DNA of 64,000 nucleotides from Pseudomonas zanjanensis (GTDB taxonomy: Bacteria; Pseudomonadota; Gammaproteobacteria; Pseudomonadales; Pseudomonadaceae), in NCBI RefSeq assembly GCF_014268745.2, contig NZ_JABWRB020000001.1, positions 3,100,001 through 3,164,000 of the forward strand, in the 5' to 3' direction. How positions within the stretch are numbered: position 1 is the first letter of the stretch; every line of letters begins with the position of its first letter. A program made the position numbers and the translations under genes. Shown in pieces: positions 13,527 to 25,072 of this stretch. The notes under the pieces were generated by a model, which did not search any database, had not been told where the DNA came from, and worked only from the letters and a program-made list of their open reading frames with translations.

Positions 13527-13944
13527 AATTCACGTTCGTGTCGCAGACTGGCAAAAGGATAACGCCGAGATCCGGCGCATTCGTGAGACCGTGTTCATTG
13601 CCGAACAATCCGTACCACCCGAACTGGAATGGGATTCGGATGATCAGGACGCCGTACATTTCCTAGCCTTCGAAGGCGACTTCCCCATCGGCACCGCGCG
13701 CCTGCTGACCGATGGCCATATCGGCCGGGTCTCGGTCCTCAAGGACTGGCGAGGCCTGAAGGTGGGCGATGCGCTGATGCACGCCGTGATCGCCGAAGCC
13801 GAGAAGCGTGGGCTCCAGCAACAGATGCTCAGCGCCCAGGTGCACGCCACGCCGTTCTATGAGCGGCTGGGGTTTGCGGTGGTCAGCGAGGAGTTCCTGG
13901 AGGCCGGCATTCCTCATGTGGACATGGTGCGGCGCTCGGCCTGA
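13519..13944 (+). CDS. GNAT family N-acetyltransferase
   Basis: This 141-residue acetyltransferase carries the GNAT acetyl-CoA region (IGRVSVLKDWRGLKVGDALM), a degenerate RGLKVG pyrophosphate loop, and the beta-bulge/C-terminal FYERLGFAVVSEEFLEAGIPHVDM. That end resembles the ElaA-like GNATs. The ATG at 13519 is inside the end of roxA (8-base overlap), with CTGGGG 7-12 bases upstream; a TTG at 13513 is a weaker alternative. The substrate is unknown. The coupling to roxA hints at a link to translation, but that is inference only. Confidence 0.88.
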   Translation: MNKIHVRVADWQKDNAEIRRIRETVFIAEQSVPPELEWDSDDQDAVHFLAFEGDFPIGTARLLTDGHIGRVSVLKDWRGLKVGDALMHAVIAEAEKRGLQQQMLSAQVHATPFYERLGFAVVSEEFLEAGIPHVDMVRRSA

Positions 13945-13973
13945 CACTGCCAGAAGCAGCAACACACTACCCT

Positions 13974-14065
13974 GTGGCGAGGGAGCTTGCTCCCGCTGGG
14001 CTGCGCAGCGGCCCTCTTTTTTTGGGGTCGCTGCGCGACCCAGCGGGAGCAAGCTCCCTCGCCAC
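13974..14065. repeat. Inverted-repeat element, GTGGCGAGGGAGC type
   Basis: The outer arms GTGGCGAGGGAGCTTGCTCC and complement enclose GCTGGGCTGCGCAGCGGCCC and GGGTCGCTGCGCGACCC. The element lies just after the GNAT stop and probably forms a terminator-like cruciform. Confidence 0.9.
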
Positions 14066-14199
14066 AAAAGCATCATGCAACGCCCAAAACGCCCCGCCAT
14101 CCACCGATGCCGGGGCGTTTTGCCGTCTACCATTCAACTTGCCCCACCCGAGGCCGACAAACTGGCAATATCAGGCCTTTGTCTCACGGAGAAATGGAC

Positions 14200-14961
14200 A
14201 TGCTTCTACGTACCCTGCTGACCCTCCTGCTGCTGGGTGGCAGCCTGTCAGCCATGGCCGACACGCAAATCGTGCCACTGAACTACCGCACCAGCGCCGA
14301 CCTGTTGCCGGTGGCACAGAATTTCATCGGCAAGGACGGCCAGGTCAGTGCCTACGGCAACCAACTGATCGTCAATGCCGAGCCCGGCAAGATCGAAGAA
14401 CTCCGGCAATTCCTCGCCCAACTGGACACCGCGCCCAAGCGCCTGCTGATCACCGTCGATACCAACGAAAACAACCTGCAGGGCGACCAGGGTTATTCCA
14501 TCAACGGCGCCGCGCCCAGCCAGACCCGCATCATCAACCGCAGCACCGCCAGCCGTGACGGCGGCGTGCAGCAGGTGCAGGCCAGCGAAGGCCAGCCGGC
14601 GCTGATTCAGGTCGGCCAGAGCGTACCGTTCACCAGCAGCCAGACCGACAACTATGGTCGCCTGCAAAGCCAGACCGAATACCGTAACGTCACCCAGGGT
14701 TTCTATGTCACCGCCAGCGTCACCGGCGAAACCGTTCACCTGAGCATCAGTACCAACCGTGACCGCATGAGCCAGGAACGTCCCGATGTAGTGAACGTTC
14801 AGAGTACCGACACAACGGTCAGCGGACGCCTGGGCGAATGGATCACCCTGGCCGGGGTGAATCGCCAGACTCAGGCCGATAAACAGGGCCTGACCCGCAG
14901 CTACTCGACCCAGGGACGCGACGACATGATTTTGCGGGTCAAGGTCGATACCCTGAACTGA
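14200..14961 (+). CDS. Periplasmic secretin-N-domain (NolW-like) protein
   Basis: This 253-residue exported protein has a signal peptide (MLLRTLLTLLLLGGSLSAMA, cleavage near residue 20) and then a secretin N-domain-like fold (about 22-77: IVPLNYRTSADLLPVAQNFI..GNQLIVNAEPGKIEELRQFLAQLD). The second half (about 125-253) has the rhythm of the beginning of a secretin beta-domain (VGQSVPFTSSQ, YRNVTQGFYVTASV, LGEWITLAGV) but is too short to form a full channel. The ATG at 14200 is preferred over 14194 because GGAG is 8 bases upstream. It is not next to any secretion operon. The role is unknown; it could be an orphan pilotin-like or decoy secretin relic. Confidence 0.75.
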   Translation: MLLRTLLTLLLLGGSLSAMADTQIVPLNYRTSADLLPVAQNFIGKDGQVSAYGNQLIVNAEPGKIEELRQFLAQLDTAPKRLLITVDTNENNLQGDQGYSINGAAPSQTRIINRSTASRDGGVQQVQASEGQPALIQVGQSVPFTSSQTDNYGRLQSQTEYRNVTQGFYVTASVTGETVHLSISTNRDRMSQERPDVVNVQSTDTTVSGRLGEWITLAGVNRQTQADKQGLTRSYSTQGRDDMILRVKVDTLN

Positions 14962-15418
14962 AGCACCAAAAACTGACTGATGAGTCGTATTAGACCAAAG
15001 ATGTAGTGCCATAAAAAAAGCACTACAAAACGTTTGACGAGGCAAAAAACCGAAGGCATGATGGCCTCGCTCCCGCTAATCAGGGGCCCTGGCAAGGGCC
15101 TTCGGGTCGACGCTTGCAACTACCCTGCGAGCCGATTCGTGTCTGTACCGCCCACAAGGTGTGTTTGACGAGGTTGCGACTGGAACGAAGTTGTCCCGAG
15201 GGACGGAAGCGTAACTAGGTAACCCGGCATCACTCTGAGTTCGTATGAAAGGCCCACGACGCCCGAATGCGCCCGCAGTTCGCCCCTACCTGCTCACTTT
15301 CCCCTTGAGCCCATCGTTCATCCCGTCGCCACCCCGCCTGAACCGACTTGTACGCCAGCCCCCTGGTCGGCAGGAGCCGGAATTTTCCACCAAGACCTAT
15401 GCGACGAGGTTTATCTCC
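14962..15418 (+). promoter_or_regulatory. Long region upstream of aceA, possibly a structured leader or sRNA
   Basis: This 457-base gap has no convincing gene. It contains two copies of GTTTGACGAGG (15032-15042 and 15163-15173), a GGCCC-TGGCAA-GGGCC hairpin near 15084-15100, a GTCCCGAGGGAC palindrome at 15191-15202, and a run of A (ATAAAAAAAG) near 15011-15020. The aceA ribosome-binding site is in GCGACGAGG shortly before the start. It could be a long 5' leader or host a small RNA; neither can be shown here. Confidence 0.4.
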
Positions 15419-16744
15419 ATGGCACTGACACGCGAACAGCAAATTGCAGCCCTTGAAAAAGACTGGGCTGAAAACCCGCGCTGGAAAGGCGTGAAGCGCA
15501 ATTATTCCGCTGCTGACGTCGTCCGTCTGCGTGGCTCGGTTCAACCTGAGCACACCTTTGCGAAGATGGGCGCCGAGAAGCTCTGGAACCTGGTCACCCA
15601 GGGCGCCAAGCCAGCCTTCCGTCCCGAGAAAGATTTCGTCAACTGCATGGGCGCCCTGACCGGCGGCCAGGCTGTACAGCAAGTCAAGGCCGGCATCCAG
15701 GCGATCTACCTGTCGGGCTGGCAAGTGGCCGCGGACAACAACTCCGCCGAGTCGATGTACCCCGACCAGTCGCTGTACCCGGTGGACTCGGTTCCAACCG
15801 TGGTCAAGCGCATCAACAACTCGTTCCGTCGCGCCGACCAGATCCAGTGGAAAGCCGGCAAGAACCCCGGCGACGAAGGCTACATCGACTACTTCGCACC
15901 GATCGTGGCTGACGCCGAAGCCGGTTTCGGCGGTGTCCTGAACGCCTACGAGCTGATGAAGAGCATGATTGAGGCAGGCGCCGCTGGCGTTCACTTCGAA
16001 GACCAACTGGCTTCGGTGAAGAAATGCGGCCACATGGGCGGCAAGGTCCTGGTGCCGACCCAGGAAGCCGTGCAGAAGCTGACCGCTGCCCGCCTGGCCG
16101 CCGACGTTGCCGGTGTACCGACCATCATCCTGGCCCGTACCGACGCCAACGCCGCCGACCTGCTGACCTCGGACTGCGACCCGTACGACCAGCCGTTCGT
16201 CACCGGCACCCGTACCCAGGAAGGCTTCTACAAAGTGCGCGCCGGTCTCGACCAAGCCATCGCCCGCGGCCTGGCCTACGCGCCGTACGCCGACCTGATC
16301 TGGTGCGAAACCGCCAAGCCGGACCTGGACGAGGCTCGTCGCTTTGCCGAAGCGATCAAGAAGGAATACCCGGACCAACTGCTGTCGTACAACTGCTCGC
16401 CTTCCTTCAACTGGAAGAAAAACCTGGACGACGCGACCATCGCCAAGTTCCAGCGCGAACTGTCCGCCATGGGCTACAAGCACCAGTTCATCACCCTGGC
16501 CGGCATTCACAACATGTGGCACAGCATGTTCAACCTGGCGCACGACTACGCCCGCAACGACATGACCGCCTACGTGAAGCTGCAAGAGCAGGAGTTCGCT
16601 GACGCCGCCAAGGGCTACACCTTCGTGGCTCACCAGCAGGAAGTGGGCACCGGCTACTTCGACGACATGACCACCGTGATCCAGGGCGGCACTTCGTCGG
16701 TGACCGCACTGACCGGCTCCACCGAAGAAGAACAGTTCCACTGA
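15419..16744 (+). CDS. aceA: Isocitrate lyase
   Basis: AceA splits isocitrate into glyoxylate and succinate, the first step of the glyoxylate bypass. The 441-residue product begins [16 protein letters not shown] and has the catalytic signature KKCGHMGGK with C203 as the active-site cysteine, along with [10 protein letters not shown] and DAEAGFGG. It is the short 440-residue class; a longer (about 530-residue) class exists in other pseudomonads. The frame is open back to 15245, but that extension is not family-like. It competes directly with Icd/Idh a few kb upstream for isocitrate. Confidence 0.97.
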   Translation: MALTREQQIAALEKDWAENPRWKGVKRNYSAADVVRLRGSVQPEHTFAKMGAEKLWNLVTQGAKPAFRPEKDFVNCMGALTGGQAVQQVKAGIQAIYLSGWQVAADNNSAESMYPDQSLYPVDSVPTVVKRINNSFRRADQIQWKAGKNPGDEGYIDYFAPIVADAEAGFGGVLNAYELMKSMIEAGAAGVHFEDQLASVKKCGHMGGKVLVPTQEAVQKLTAARLAADVAGVPTIILARTDANAADLLTSDCDPYDQPFVTGTRTQEGFYKVRAGLDQAIARGLAYAPYADLIWCETAKPDLDEARRFAEAIKKEYPDQLLSYNCSPSFNWKKNLDDATIAKFQRELSAMGYKHQFITLAGIHNMWHSMFNLAHDYARNDMTAYVKLQEQEFADAAKGYTFVAHQQEVGTGYFDDMTTVIQGGTSSVTALTGSTEEEQFH

Positions 16745-16806
16745 TCCATGAGCTAAACGGCCCTTGCGGACCGAATAAAAGCTAACCGCAAAGCCGACGA
16801 TCTGAC

Positions 16807-16833
16807 GCCCCGACTGGTTCGGGGCTTTTTTTT
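16807..16833 (+). terminator. Terminator of aceA
   Basis: A 7-bp stem (GCCCCGA / TCGGGGC) with a CTGGT loop is followed by eight T residues. Confidence 0.92.
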
Positions 16834-16874
16834 GCCTATGCTTTGGCAGCAATGTAGTCGCATGAAATGATTCC

Positions 16875-16960
16875 GTGGCGAGGGAGCTTGCTCCCGCTGG
16901 CTGCGCAGCAGCCTTTTTGTGAGCGCTTCGCGCTCAAGCGGGAGCAAGCTCCCTCGCCAC
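16875..16960. repeat. Inverted-repeat element, GTGGCGAGGGAGC type
   Basis: The outer arms GTGGCGAGGGAGCTTGCTCC and complement surround GCTGCGCAGCAGC and GAGCGCTTCGCGCTC palindromes. This is the third family copy in the window, between aceA and nuoA. Confidence 0.9.
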
Positions 16961-17139
16961 AAGATTCAGACAAGCCTTAAGGAAGCGTTCCTACAGGAAA
17001 GACAAAAAAATTGATCGAACGCAGTATCAGGCAGTCTGAAAAAGAGTAAAACGGCCGGCGCTGACAACTGCAGTTAACGAGCATGTAAGAAAAGTTCTCA
17101 GCCACTGCGGCGCAGCATTGATCAAAAGCCACGCCAAAC

Positions 17140-17196
17140 AATAATAATTATCATTTAGCTGAGGCTTTCCTTGTTACAACCTGCACGAAATATAAT
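17140..17196 (+). promoter_or_regulatory. Candidate nuo promoter with Fur-like box
   Basis: AATAATAATTATCATTTAG at 17140-17158 matches 13 of 19 positions of the classical Fur box by my alignment. TATAAT at 17191-17196 is a strong -10, with TTCCTT at 17167-17172 (18-base spacer) as a weak -35. The nuoA start is 211 bases beyond the -10. This AT-rich patch stands out from the GC-rich surroundings. No gene is seen in 16961-17406. Confidence 0.4.
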
Positions 17197-17406
17197 TGTT
17201 GAATAACGGGTCAATGCCCGCCCCGCCGGGGCTGCGGGGTCATGGAAGCGCGCTATGTCCTTATTCCAATAAATAATTTCGCTATAGGAATTTTACTTGC
17301 CCGGTGTTTAGCCATAAAATCACCGCGATTGATTGCTGCGACATATCGTCACTGCGTTATTTCATTCAAGCTCAGAGACCTTTGCTCTCTGTTAAGGATT
17401 TCCAGC

Positions 17407-17820
17407 ATGTCCGAAGCGACAGGACTCATGGCCCACAACTGGGGCTTTGCCATTTTCCTTCTGGGCGTTGTTGGCCTGTGTGCTTTCATGCTCGGCGTGT
17501 CGAGCCTGCTTGGGTCAAAAGCCTGGGGCCGCAGCAAAAATGAACCGTTCGAGTCCGGCATGCTACCTACCGGTGGCGCCCGCTTGCGGCTCTCAGCCAA
17601 ATTCTATCTGGTCGCGATGCTGTTCGTGATCTTCGATATCGAAGCCCTCTTTCTCTTTGCATGGTCTGTGTCCGTCCGCGAAAGCGGCTGGACCGGATTC
17701 GTCGAAGCTCTCGTTTTCATAGCAATTCTGTTGGCAGGTCTTGTCTACCTTTACCGGGTGGGGGCACTTGATTGGGCTCCGGAAGCTCGGCGCAAGCGGC
17801 AAGCGAAGCTGAAACAATGA
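17407..17820 (+). CDS. nuoA: NADH-quinone oxidoreductase subunit A
   Basis: This 137-residue membrane subunit of complex I has three predicted transmembrane helices (about 13-35, 65-85 and 93-115) and the family segment [21 protein letters not shown] with the conserved acidic residues. The ATG at 17407 follows AAGGATTTCCAGC; the frame extends upstream to 17242 without family similarity. It is the first gene of the nuoA-N operon. The N-terminal helix and loop contact NuoH/NuoJ near the quinone channel in known structures. Confidence 0.97.
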   Translation: MSEATGLMAHNWGFAIFLLGVVGLCAFMLGVSSLLGSKAWGRSKNEPFESGMLPTGGARLRLSAKFYLVAMLFVIFDIEALFLFAWSVSVRESGWTGFVEALVFIAILLAGLVYLYRVGALDWAPEARRKRQAKLKQ

Positions 17821-17830
17821 GGCTTTGGCA

Positions 17831-18505
17831 ATGCAATACAATCTCACCAGGATCGACCCCGATGCTCCTAACGAGCAGTATCCGATTGGCAAGCGGGAAA
17901 CCGTCGCCGATCCGTTAGAAGATCAAGTCCACAAGAACATCTTCATGGGCAAGCTCGAAGACGTGCTGAACAGCACGGTCAACTGGGGTCGCAAGAACTC
18001 CCTATGGCCGTACAACTTCGGCCTTTCGTGCTGCTACGTGGAAATGACCACCGCCTTCACGGCGCCCCACGACATCGCGCGCTTTGGCGCCGAGGTGATC
18101 CGGGCATCGCCGCGCCAGGCGGATTTCATGGTTATCGCCGGTACCTGCTTCATCAAGATGGCGCCGATCATCCAGCGTCTCTACGAGCAAATGCTCGAAC
18201 CCAAGTGGGTCATCTCCATGGGTTCGTGCGCCAACTCCGGTGGCATGTACGACATCTATTCCGTCGTTCAAGGCGTGGACAAATTCCTGCCCGTGGACGT
18301 CTACGTGCCTGGCTGCCCACCTCGCCCTGAAGCGTTCCTGCAAGGCTTGATGCTGTTGCAGGAGTCGATTGGCCAGGAGCGTCGCCCACTGTCCTGGGTC
18401 GTTGGCGATCAAGGCGTCTATCGCGCCGAGATGCCGTCGCAAAAGGAACAGCGCCGCGAACAGCGTATCGCAGTCACCAACCTGCGCAGCCCCGACGAAG
18501 TCTGA
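17831..18505 (+). CDS. nuoB: NADH-quinone oxidoreductase subunit B
   Basis: NuoB holds cluster N2, the last Fe-S centre before quinone. The 224-residue product has the four ligands: C67 and C68 (GLSCCYVEM), C133 ([11 protein letters not shown]) and C162 ([10 protein letters not shown]). The ATG at 17831 is chosen with TGAGG about 8 bases upstream, overlapping the nuoA stop; a TTG at 17825 would add two residues. It lies 10 bases after nuoA and before the fused nuoCD. Confidence 0.98.
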   Translation: MQYNLTRIDPDAPNEQYPIGKRETVADPLEDQVHKNIFMGKLEDVLNSTVNWGRKNSLWPYNFGLSCCYVEMTTAFTAPHDIARFGAEVIRASPRQADFMVIAGTCFIKMAPIIQRLYEQMLEPKWVISMGSCANSGGMYDIYSVVQGVDKFLPVDVYVPGCPPRPEAFLQGLMLLQESIGQERRPLSWVVGDQGVYRAEMPSQKEQRREQRIAVTNLRSPDEV

Positions 18506-18571
18506 TCCAGCTCTGCTCTGTACAAGAAACGAGATCCTGGCTTCATTCTTTACGTTGACCGAAAGCGATAA

Positions 18572-20362
<1,791 letters not shown>

Positions 20363-20364
20363 GC

Positions 20365-20862
20365 ATGAACAGCACGCTTATCCAGACTGACCGTTTCGCC
20401 CTGAGCGAAACCGAGCGCTCGGCCATCGAGCACGAGCTGCATCACTACGAAGACCCGCGCGCGGCGTCGATCGAAGCCCTGAAAATCGTCCAGAAGGAAC
20501 GTGGCTGGGTGCCTGATGGCGCGCTCTACGCCATCGGCGAGATCCTCGGCATCCCGGCCAGTGACGTCGAGGGCGTAGCCACCTTCTACAGCCAGATTTT
20601 CCGCCAGCCAGTCGGCCGTCACATCATTCGTGTCTGCGACAGCATGGTCTGCTACATCGGCGGCCACGAATCGGTGGTCGGCGAGATCCAGAGCAAACTG
20701 GGCATCGGCCTCGGCCAGACCACCGCCGACGGCCGCTTCACGCTGCTGCCGGTGTGCTGCCTGGGCAACTGCGACAAGGCACCGGCGTTGATGATCGACG
20801 ACGACACCTTCGGTGACGTCAAGCCTGACGGCGTCGCCAAACTGCTGGAGGGCTACGTATGA
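20365..20862 (+). CDS. nuoE: NADH-quinone oxidoreductase subunit E
   Basis: This 165-residue thioredoxin-fold subunit of the NADH dehydrogenase module carries the [2Fe-2S] cluster N1a. The ligands follow the family spacing: C91 and C96 (CDSMVC), C132 and C136 (CLGNC). The N-terminal helical bundle ([21 protein letters not shown]) matches. Its stop overlaps the nuoF start by 4 bases (ATGA). Confidence 0.98.
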   Translation: MNSTLIQTDRFALSETERSAIEHELHHYEDPRAASIEALKIVQKERGWVPDGALYAIGEILGIPASDVEGVATFYSQIFRQPVGRHIIRVCDSMVCYIGGHESVVGEIQSKLGIGLGQTTADGRFTLLPVCCLGNCDKAPALMIDDDTFGDVKPDGVAKLLEGYV

Positions 20863-22217
20863 CCCTGACTTCCTTCGGGCCCGCCAACCGCATCCAGCGT
20901 TCGGCCGAAACCCATCCCCTGACCTGGCGTCTGCGTGACGACGGCGAAGCGGTGTGGCTGGACGAATACCAGGCCAAGAACGGCTACGCCGCCGCGCGCA
21001 AGGCGTTTGCCGACATGGCCGGCGACGACATCGTCCAGACCGTGAAAGACGCCGGCCTCAAGGGCCGTGGTGGCGCGGGCTTCCCCACCGGGGTGAAGTG
21101 GGGCCTGATGCCCAAGGACGAATCCATCAACATCCGCTACCTGCTGTGCAACGCGGATGAAATGGAACCCAACACATGGAAGGACCGCATGCTGATGGAG
21201 CAACTGCCCCATCTGCTGATCGAAGGCATGCTGATCAGCGCCCGTGCGCTGAAGACCTACCGTGGCTACATCTTCCTGCGCGGCGAGTACACCACCGCCG
21301 CCAAGCACCTGAACCGTGCCGTGGAAGAAGCCAAGGCCGCCGGCCTGTTGGGCAAGAACATCCTGGGCTCAGGCTTCGACTTCGAGTTGTTCGTCCACAC
21401 CGGTGCCGGGCGCTACATCTGCGGTGAAGAAACCGCGCTGATCAACTCCCTGGAAGGCCGCCGCGCCAACCCACGCTCCAAGCCGCCCTTCCCTGCCGCC
21501 GTCGGCGTGTGGGGCAAGCCGACCTGCGTGAACAACGTCGAGACCCTGTGCAACGTGCCGGCGATCATCGCCGACGGCGTGGACTGGTACAAATCCCTGG
21601 CCCGCGACGGCAGCGAAGACATGGGCACCAAGCTCATGGGCTTCTCCGGCAAGGTCAAGAACCCTGGCCTGTGGGAATTGCCATTCGGCGTCACCGGTCG
21701 CGAGTTGTTCGAGGACTACGCCGGCGGCATGCGCGACGGCTACACGCTCAAGTGCTGGCAGCCTGGCGGCGCCGGTACCGGCTTCCTGTTGCCGGAACAC
21801 CTGGACGCGCAAATGTACGCCGGCGGCATCGCCAAGGTCGGCACCCGCATGGGCACCGGCCTGGCCATGGCGGTGGACGACAGCGTCAACATGGTCTCGC
21901 TGCTGCGCAACATGGAGCAGTTCTTCGCGCGCGAATCCTGCGGTTTCTGCACCCCTTGCCGCGACGGCCTGCCCTGGAGCGTCAAGCTGCTGATGGCCAT
22001 CGAGAACGGAGAAGGCCAGCCAGGCGACATCGAGACCCTGCTGGGTCTGGTGGGTTTCCTCGGCCCAGGCAAGACCTTCTGTGCTCACGCACCGGGTGCC
22101 GTGGAGCCGTTGGGCAGCGCGATCAAATACTTCCGCCCTGAATTCGAGGCCGGCATCGCGCCAACCCGCGCGGGCGACCTCAATCAGGTGGTCACGCCGA
22201 CCATGGTCGGCGCGTAA
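20859..22217 (+). CDS. nuoF: NADH-quinone oxidoreductase subunit F
   Basis: NuoF oxidises NADH through FMN and passes electrons to cluster N3. The 452-residue product has the FMN/NADH-binding glycine-rich [10 protein letters not shown] (69-78) and [19 protein letters not shown], and the N3 ligands C361, C364 and C367 (CGFCTPC) with a fourth Cys about 41 residues later in KTFCAH (C408). Translation is coupled to nuoE. Unlike the other junctions it is followed by a 140-base gap with a strong hairpin before nuoG. Confidence 0.98.
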   Translation: MTLTSFGPANRIQRSAETHPLTWRLRDDGEAVWLDEYQAKNGYAAARKAFADMAGDDIVQTVKDAGLKGRGGAGFPTGVKWGLMPKDESINIRYLLCNADEMEPNTWKDRMLMEQLPHLLIEGMLISARALKTYRGYIFLRGEYTTAAKHLNRAVEEAKAAGLLGKNILGSGFDFELFVHTGAGRYICGEETALINSLEGRRANPRSKPPFPAAVGVWGKPTCVNNVETLCNVPAIIADGVDWYKSLARDGSEDMGTKLMGFSGKVKNPGLWELPFGVTGRELFEDYAGGMRDGYTLKCWQPGGAGTGFLLPEHLDAQMYAGGIAKVGTRMGTGLAMAVDDSVNMVSLLRNMEQFFARESCGFCTPCRDGLPWSVKLLMAIENGEGQPGDIETLLGLVGFLGPGKTFCAHAPGAVEPLGSAIKYFRPEFEAGIAPTRAGDLNQVVTPTMVGA

Positions 22218-22228
22218 CGACGCTTAAG

Positions 22229-22256
22229 AAGGCGCAGGGTCCGTGCCCTGCGCCTT
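22229..22256 (+). terminator. Terminator-like hairpin between nuoF and nuoG
   Basis: An 11-bp perfect inverted repeat (AAGGCGCAGGG / CCCTGCGCCTT) with a TCCGTG loop ends in TTTC. It lies 11 bases after nuoF inside the operon. The T-run is short, so it may act as a partial attenuator or RNA-stability element rather than a full terminator. Confidence 0.7.
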
Positions 22257-22357
22257 TCGTCCGATGACGCCTTTTACCAGGCTGTTTGGATTCGGACGAA
22301 CGACAAGATTCCATTAGCCACGCCCGCTGACACCGGGCCAACGAAGAACTTTGAACC

Positions 22358-25072
22358 ATGGCCACTATCCACGTAGACGGCAAAGAGCTCGAAGTCGATG
22401 GCGCAGACAACCTGTTACAGGCATGTCTGTCGCTGGGCCTCGACATCCCTTATTTCTGCTGGCACCCCGCCCTTGGCAGCGTTGGCGCTTGTCGCCAGTG
22501 CGCGGTCAAGCAGTACACCGACGAAAACGACAAGCGTGGTCGGATCGTCATGTCCTGCATGACCCCTGCCACCGACGGCAGCTGGATCTCCATCGACGAC
22601 GAAGAAGCGAAAGTGTTTCGCGCCAGCGTCGTCGAATGGCTGATGACCAACCACCCTCACGACTGCCCGGTCTGTGAGGAAGGCGGCCACTGCCACCTGC
22701 AAGACATGACCGTGATGACCGGTCACAACGAGCGCCGTTATCGCTTCACCAAGCGTACCCACCAGAACCAGCAACTGGGCCCGTTCATCTCCCACGAGAT
22801 GAACCGCTGCATCGCCTGCTACCGTTGCGTGCGTTTCTACAAGGACTACGCCGGCGGCACCGACCTGGGCGTGTTCGGCGCCCACGACAACGTGTACTTC
22901 GGTCGCGTTGAAGACGGCACCCTGGAAAGCGAATTCTCCGGCAACCTCACCGAGGTCTGCCCGACCGGTGTGTTCACCGACAAGACCCACTCCGAGCGCT
23001 ACAACCGCAAGTGGGACATGCAGTTCTCGCCGAGCATCTGCCATGGCTGCTCCAGCGGTTGCAACATTTCCCCGGGCGAACGCTACGGCGAACTGCGTCG
23101 CATCGAAAACCGCTACAACGGTTCGGTGAACCAGTACTTCCTGTGCGACCGTGGCCGTTTCGGCTACGGCTATGTCAATCGCAAGGATCGCCCACGCCAG
23201 CCGCTGCTGGCGGGCGGCGCCACGCTGAGCCTGGACGAAGCCCTGGACAAGGCCGCCGAGCTGCTGCGCGGTCGCAACATTGTCGGCATCGGTTCGCCTC
23301 GCGCCAGCCTGGAAAGCAACTACGCCCTGCGTGAGCTGGTCGGCGCCGAGCACTTCTACAGCGGCATCGAAGCCGGCGAGCTGGAACGCATCCGCCTGGT
23401 GCTGCAAGTGCTCAAGGACAGCCCGCTGCCCGTGCCGACGATGCGCGACATCGAAGACCACGACGCGGTGTTCGTCCTTGGCGAAGACCTGACCCAGACC
23501 GCCGCCCGCATGGCCCTTGCCCTGCGCCAGTCGGTCAAGGGCAAGGCCGAGGCCATGGCCGACGCCATGCGCGTCCAGCCGTGGCTCGACGCCGCCGTGA
23601 AGAACATCGGCCAGGACGCGCTGAACCCGCTGTTCATCGCCAGCCTCGCTGAAACCAAGCTCGACGACGTGGCCGAAGAATGCGTTCACGCCGCCCCGGA
23701 CGACCTGGCGCGCATCGGTTTCGCCGTGGCCCACGCCCTGGACGCCAGCGCCCCGGCCGTCGACGGCCTGGACAGCGAAGCGGCCGCCCTCGCCCAACGC
23801 ATCGCCGACGCCCTGCTGGCAGCCAAGCGCCCACTGATCATCGCCGGCACCTCCCTGGGTTCCAAGGCGCTGATCGAAGCCGCCGCCAACATCGCCAAGG
23901 CCTTGAAGCTGCGCGAGAAGAACGGTTCCATCAGCCTGATCGTGCCGGAAGCCAACAGCCTCGGCCTGGCCATGCTCGGTGGCGAATCCGTCGATGCAGC
24001 CCTGCAAGCCGTGATCGACGGCAACGCCGACGCCATCGTCGTGCTGGAGAACGACCTGTTCACCCGCACTGACAAGGCCAAGGTCGATGCCGCGTTGAAC
24101 GCCGCCAAGGTTGTGATCGTCGCCGACCATCAGAAAACCGCCACCACCGACCGCGCCCACCTGGTGCTGCCGGCGGCGAGCTTCGCCGAAGGCGACGGTA
24201 CGCTGGTCAGCCAGGAAGGTCGCGCCCAGCGCTTCTTCCAGGTGTTCGACCCGACTTACCTGGACGCCAGCATCCTGGTCCATGAAGGCTGGCGCTGGCT
24301 GCATGCCCTGCGCGCCACCCTGCTGGACCAGCCGATCGACTGGACGCAACTGGACCACGTCACCGCCGCCGTCGCGTCGAGCAGCCCGCAACTGGCTCGC
24401 ATCGTCGATGCCGCGCCATCGGCCGCGTTCCGCATCAAGGGCCTGAAGCTGGCCCGCGAACCGCTGCGCTACTCCGGTCGCACCGCGATGCGCGCCAACA
24501 TCAGTGTCCACGAACCCCGGACTTCCCAGGACAAGGACACCGCGTTCTCGTTCTCCATGGAAGGTTACTCGGGCTCCGCCGAACCGCGCTCGCAAGTGCC
24601 GTTCGCCTGGTCGCCGGGCTGGAACTCGCCGCAAGCCTGGAACAAGTTCCAGGACGAAGTCGGTGGTCACCTGCGTGCCGGTGACCCGGGCACCCGCCTG
24701 ATCGAAAGCCAGGGCGATGGCCTGGGCTGGTTCGCCAGCGTGCCGCGTGCCTTCAACCCGGCACCGGGCACCTGGCAGGTCGTGCCGTTCCATCACCTGT
24801 TCGGCAGCGAAGAGAACTCTTCCAAAGCCGCACCGGTGCAGGAACGCATCCCCGCCGCCTACGTGTCGCTGGCCAAGTCGGAAGCCGATCGCCTGGGCGT
24901 CAACGACGGCGCCCTGCTGAGCCTGAACGTGGCCGGCCAGACCCTGCGTCTGCCGCTGCGCATCAATGAAGAACTGGGCGCCGGCCTGGTGGCCCTGCCG
25001 GCTGGCCTGGCGGGTATTCCACCGGCGATTTTCGGCAAGACTGTCGACGGTCTGCAGGAGGCAGCGCAATGA
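22358..25072 (+). CDS. nuoG: NADH-quinone oxidoreductase subunit G
   Basis: This 904-residue Fe-S subunit of the NADH module starts with a ferredoxin-like [2Fe-2S] domain ([16 protein letters not shown]1b) and the His-ligated [4Fe-4S] motif [12 protein letters not shown] (N5). Two further [4Fe-4S] segments follow (CIACYRC..CPTG and CHGCSSGCN), then a molybdopterin-oxidoreductase-like domain that is inactive as an enzyme. The extra CxxCxxxC-type CHGCSSGC at about 228-235 fits cluster N7 seen in E. coli. Its stop overlaps the nuoH start by 4 bases. Confidence 0.97.
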   Translation: MATIHVDGKELEVDGADNLLQACLSLGLDIPYFCWHPALGSVGACRQCAVKQYTDENDKRGRIVMSCMTPATDGSWISIDDEEAKVFRASVVEWLMTNHPHDCPVCEEGGHCHLQDMTVMTGHNERRYRFTKRTHQNQQLGPFISHEMNRCIACYRCVRFYKDYAGGTDLGVFGAHDNVYFGRVEDGTLESEFSGNLTEVCPTGVFTDKTHSERYNRKWDMQFSPSICHGCSSGCNISPGERYGELRRIENRYNGSVNQYFLCDRGRFGYGYVNRKDRPRQPLLAGGATLSLDEALDKAAELLRGRNIVGIGSPRASLESNYALRELVGAEHFYSGIEAGELERIRLVLQVLKDSPLPVPTMRDIEDHDAVFVLGEDLTQTAARMALALRQSVKGKAEAMADAMRVQPWLDAAVKNIGQDALNPLFIASLAETKLDDVAEECVHAAPDDLARIGFAVAHALDASAPAVDGLDSEAAALAQRIADALLAAKRPLIIAGTSLGSKALIEAAANIAKALKLREKNGSISLIVPEANSLGLAMLGGESVDAALQAVIDGNADAIVVLENDLFTRTDKAKVDAALNAAKVVIVADHQKTATTDRAHLVLPAASFAEGDGTLVSQEGRAQRFFQVFDPTYLDASILVHEGWRWLHALRATLLDQPIDWTQLDHVTAAVASSSPQLARIVDAAPSAAFRIKGLKLAREPLRYSGRTAMRANISVHEPRTSQDKDTAFSFSMEGYSGSAEPRSQVPFAWSPGWNSPQAWNKFQDEVGGHLRAGDPGTRLIESQGDGLGWFASVPRAFNPAPGTWQVVPFHHLFGSEENSSKAAPVQERIPAAYVSLAKSEADRLGVNDGALLSLNVAGQTLRLPLRINEELGAGLVALPAGLAGIPPAIFGKTVDGLQEAAQ

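Noticed and set aside
14901..15119. 72-codon minus-strand frame before aceA
   Set aside because: It overlaps the end of the secretin-N-like gene, has no ribosome-binding site and reads as random sequence.
17110..17135. TTGATCAA near the nuo promoter as an ANR/Dnr box
   Set aside because: The half-sites abut with no 4-base spacer, unlike TTGATnnnnATCAA.
22415..25069. 884-codon open frame antisense to nuoG
   Set aside because: Shadow of nuoG with low-information composition and no motif.
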